A model generated the notes under the pieces. It ran no database searches, was not told the DNA's origin, and worked only from the letters and a program-made list of their open reading frames with translations. A stretch of DNA of 7,721 bases from Ilumatobacteraceae bacterium (lineage in GTDB: Bacteria > Actinomycetota > Acidimicrobiia > Acidimicrobiales > Ilumatobacteraceae). A program made the position numbers and the translations under genes. Shown piece by piece: positions 6,286-7,721 of the stretch (positions are counted from its first letter, which is position 1; every line of letters starts with the position of its first letter). Location: positions 1-7,721 of the forward strand of contig JALRJT010000116.1 in assembly GCA_023254985.1 (NCBI GenBank), given 5' to 3'.

Positions 6286-7041
6286 ATGGAAGAAATGACA
6301 GGACTGGTTACCAGTAACCCGGACCTCGTATACAACGCGCTCTCGTTCGCCACGGCGACCTTGGGAATTGCGTTCGTGTACTTCTTGGTCTCGCGTAATC
6401 GCATTGCCCCCGCCTACCGCAGCGCGGTGACGATGTCGGCAATGATTTGCGGTATCGCCGCATATCACTACTGGCGTATGTTTACGAACTTTGCCGAAGG
6501 CACTTGGAACGAGGGCTACCGCTATGCGGACTGGCTGCTCACCGTGCCCCTACTCGTCGCTGAACTCGTCGTGGTCTCGGGCGTGTCGAAGGCCGTCGCC
6601 AAGAAGGTGACGCCACGACTCATCGTCGGAGCATTGCTCATGATCGCCACCGGATACCCGGGCGAAGTTGCAGCTCACGGCTCGACCGAGCGCACCGTGT
6701 GGGGAGCCATCTCTGGCCTCTTCATGCTGTATGTGCTGTACGAGTTGTTCGCAGGCGAAGTCGGCAAGGCACTGAAGAGCCAGGCCGGCGAAGTCGGCAA
6801 GAAGTTGAACAACGTTCGCTACTTGTTGCTGTTCACCTGGGGCATCTACCCGATCTTCTACATCCTCGGCGATGAGAAGAGCTGGTTGGCAAAGCAGATC
6901 GGCCTCAGCGTCGAAGAAGCAGCCACCGTCATCCAGGTCGGCTACTCGGCATCTGACGTGCTCGCGAAGGCCGCTTACGGTCTCGTGATCATGTCGATCG
7001 CACTCGCCCGCAGCGAGTCAGAGGGTTACCGCGCCGCCTAG
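6286..7041 (+). CDS. Light-driven proton-pumping rhodopsin (proteorhodopsin/xanthorhodopsin superfamily)
   Basis: A 251-residue seven-helix retinal protein of the inner membrane that should pump protons outward in light. Approximate helices: A 13-35, B 43-66, C 80-100, D 108-128, E 137-155, F 176-196, G 211-241. Helix C reads RYADWLLTVPLLVAE and carries Asp82 (Schiff-base proton acceptor), Thr86 and Glu93 (proton donor), the DTE set of proton pumps. Arg79 and His61 match proteorhodopsin Arg94 and His75. Leu90 matches Leu105 of green-absorbing proteorhodopsin. Helix G has Asp224 and the retinal-binding Lys228 in SASDVLAKAAYG. Gly140 in helix E aligns with Phe152 of proteorhodopsin and Gly156 of xanthorhodopsin, the residue that permits carotenoid binding. 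No carotenoid or retinal synthesis gene is in the window, so retinal must come from elsewhere. A strong terminator follows. Start is set by GGAGGA; an N-terminal extension from GTG 6205 is less likely. Confidence 0.95.
   Translation: MEEMTGLVTSNPDLVYNALSFATATLGIAFVYFLVSRNRIAPAYRSAVTMSAMICGIAAYHYWRMFTNFAEGTWNEGYRYADWLLTVPLLVAELVVVSGVSKAVAKKVTPRLIVGALLMIATGYPGEVAAHGSTERTVWGAISGLFMLYVLYELFAGEVGKALKSQAGEVGKKLNNVRYLLLFTWGIYPIFYILGDEKSWLAKQIGLSVEEAATVIQVGYSASDVLAKAAYGLVIMSIALARSESEGYRAA
6754..6801 (+). repeat. Exact 15-base direct repeat in the rhodopsin E-F loop
   Basis: GGCGAAGTCGGCAAG occurs at 6754-6768 and again at 6787-6801, exactly 33 bases (11 codons) apart and in the same frame. It encodes GEVGK twice in AGEVGKALKSQAGEVGKKL. 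By my alignment the loop has the same length as in proteorhodopsin, so it does not look like a simple inserted duplication. Confidence 0.85.
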
Positions 7042-7057
7042 TGCGACACGAGTGTCG

Positions 7058-7087
7058 AAAAAGCCCCGGGGAAACCCGGGGCTTTTT
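7058..7087. terminator. Bidirectional intrinsic terminator shared by rhodopsin and cinA
   Basis: Perfect inverted repeat: AAAAAGCCCCGGG (7058-7070), loop GAAA (7071-7074), CCCGGGGCTTTTT (7075-7087). The GC-rich 8-bp core is flanked by A5 and T5, so it forms a rho-independent terminator in both directions. It begins 16 bases after the rhodopsin stop, and its T-tract touches the cinA stop codon. A small extra inverted repeat (CGACA/TGTCG, 7044-7057) lies just before it. Confidence 0.95.
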
Positions 7088-7721
7088 CATTTGTCGGAAA
7101 GTGCTCGCCGCAGGAAATCGAGCGCACTGATCACGCTCAACTGACGCATCTGATCTCTCACACCCGGCAACTGCAGTGTGCGCGACTGCGTCGAACCATC
7201 GGGCATTGCTAGCCCCACACACAACGTTCCCGGCTTCACGCCATCTTGCTCCGCGGGACCGGCCACGCCCGTAAGTGCGAGGCCCACATCGGCGCCGAGC
7301 ACCCGCTTCGCGCCGACTGCCATTTCGACCGCCGTTGACTCATTGACCACGGGACCACGTGTGACCCCGAGGACATCGAACTTCACCTCACTCGCATAGG
7401 ACACGATCGAGCCGCGCAGCACGTCACTCGAACCGGGAACATTGGTGAGTCGCCCAGCAACGAGACCACCAGTGACTGACTCGGCAAGGCCAAGTGACAG
7501 TCCGAGTGAACGCATCTGATCCAGGACGACCGATTCCATCGTGTCGGCGTCCACGCCGAAGACGACGTCGCCAACGACTTCCCGGACGCGCAGATCCCAC
7601 GTATCGAGAAGGTCCTTCACCGCGTCATTCGAGTCGGCCTTCGCAGTGAGCCGCACCTTGATTCCTTCCCAGCCGCTGGCGAGGAACGCGAGCGTCGGAT
7701 TGCCGATGCGATCGAGTTCCT
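7087..7721 (-). CDS. cinA: CinA-family protein with C-terminal nicotinamide-nucleotide amidase (PncC) domain, N-terminus outside window
   Basis: The frame is open from the right edge to TGA 7089-7087, giving the last 210 residues of a protein normally about 410-430 long. The first visible residues, GNPTLAFLASGWEGIKVRLTAKA, are the end of the MoaB/MogA-like (MoCF) domain typical of full-length CinA. After a linker comes the amidase domain with LAESVTGGLVAGRL (the catalytic-type Ser), SYASEVKFDVLGV (conserved Tyr and Lys) and LTGVAGPAEQDGVKPGTLCVGL. In characterised relatives this domain deamidates nicotinamide mononucleotide in NAD recycling, and the MoCF domain has ADP-ribose pyrophosphatase activity. 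A GTG at 7656 could be mistaken for a start, but family similarity continues straight through it. The gene is convergent with the rhodopsin and shares its terminator. Competence links of the name do not imply a role in DNA uptake here. Confidence 0.93.
   Translation of the reverse strand, partial: ELDRIGNPTLAFLASGWEGIKVRLTAKADSNDAVKDLLDTWDLRVREVVGDVVFGVDADTMESVVLDQMRSLGLSLGLAESVTGGLVAGRLTNVPGSSDVLRGSIVSYASEVKFDVLGVTRGPVVNESTAVEMAVGAKRVLGADVGLALTGVAGPAEQDGVKPGTLCVGLAMPDGSTQSRTLQLPGVRDQMRQLSVISALDFLRRALSDK

Noticed and set aside
6304..6314. CTGGTTACCAG palindrome early in the rhodopsin gene, with TTGGTAACCAG at 2064-2074
   Set aside because: The two resemble each other, but one is inside coding sequence and the other lacks a matching arrangement; two near-matches are not enough to claim a shared operator.
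7654..7656. GTG as start of a stand-alone PncC protein
   Set aside because: The frame remains open upstream and reads GNPTLAFLASGWEGIK, a CinA MoCF-domain ending, so the gene continues past the edge.

Overview
The window reads as chromosomal DNA of a high-GC actinobacterium, most likely an aquatic member of Acidimicrobiia (Ilumatobacteraceae-like). This rests on GC-rich coding sequence, start codons with little or no leader or ribosome binding site, a proton-pumping rhodopsin of the proteorhodopsin/xanthorhodopsin superfamily, and a gene mix of esterase, alkylsulfatase, DUF1003 and CinA. The taxonomic call is an inference from gene style; no rRNA or marker gene is present. Coding density is very high: the longest non-coding stretch is about 136 bases, and no RNA genes, CRISPR array or mobile element were seen.

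Left block (1-2106, minus strand): an HSL-type (family IV) alpha/beta hydrolase is followed after a single base by the N-terminal 356 residues of an SdsA1-type zinc alkylsulfatase that runs off the left edge. The two are probably co-transcribed and together suggest use of ester and alkyl-sulfate compounds.

Middle block (2095-4502): a sulfotransferase gene on the plus strand, with visibly lower GC and probably read from a leaderless mRNA, meets a three-gene minus-strand operon tail to tail. Their stop codons share one TTAA. The operon encodes a Thr-rich-linker lipoprotein carrying 16 pentapeptide repeats, a Ves/HutD-family cupin coupled to it by an ATGA overlap, and a DUF1003 two-helix membrane protein.

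Right block (4503-7721): a 24-base divergent gap centred on the palindrome AGCCTAGGCT separates the lipoprotein operon from a plus-strand pair, an amidinotransferase/DDAH-fold hydrolase and a classical short-chain dehydrogenase. A microbial rhodopsin follows. It has the D-T-E proton-pump triad, a green-tuning Leu, the retinal Lys, and a Gly at the position that opens the carotenoid-antenna fenestration in xanthorhodopsin. A perfect 13-bp hairpin terminator flanked by A and T tracts serves both the rhodopsin and the convergent cinA, which enters from the right edge.

The most interesting points are the predicted antenna-capable rhodopsin, the palindromic bidirectional promoter candidate, and the adjacency of a sulfate-removing and a sulfate-adding enzyme. 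I found no convincing evidence of a wholly new multi-gene system.
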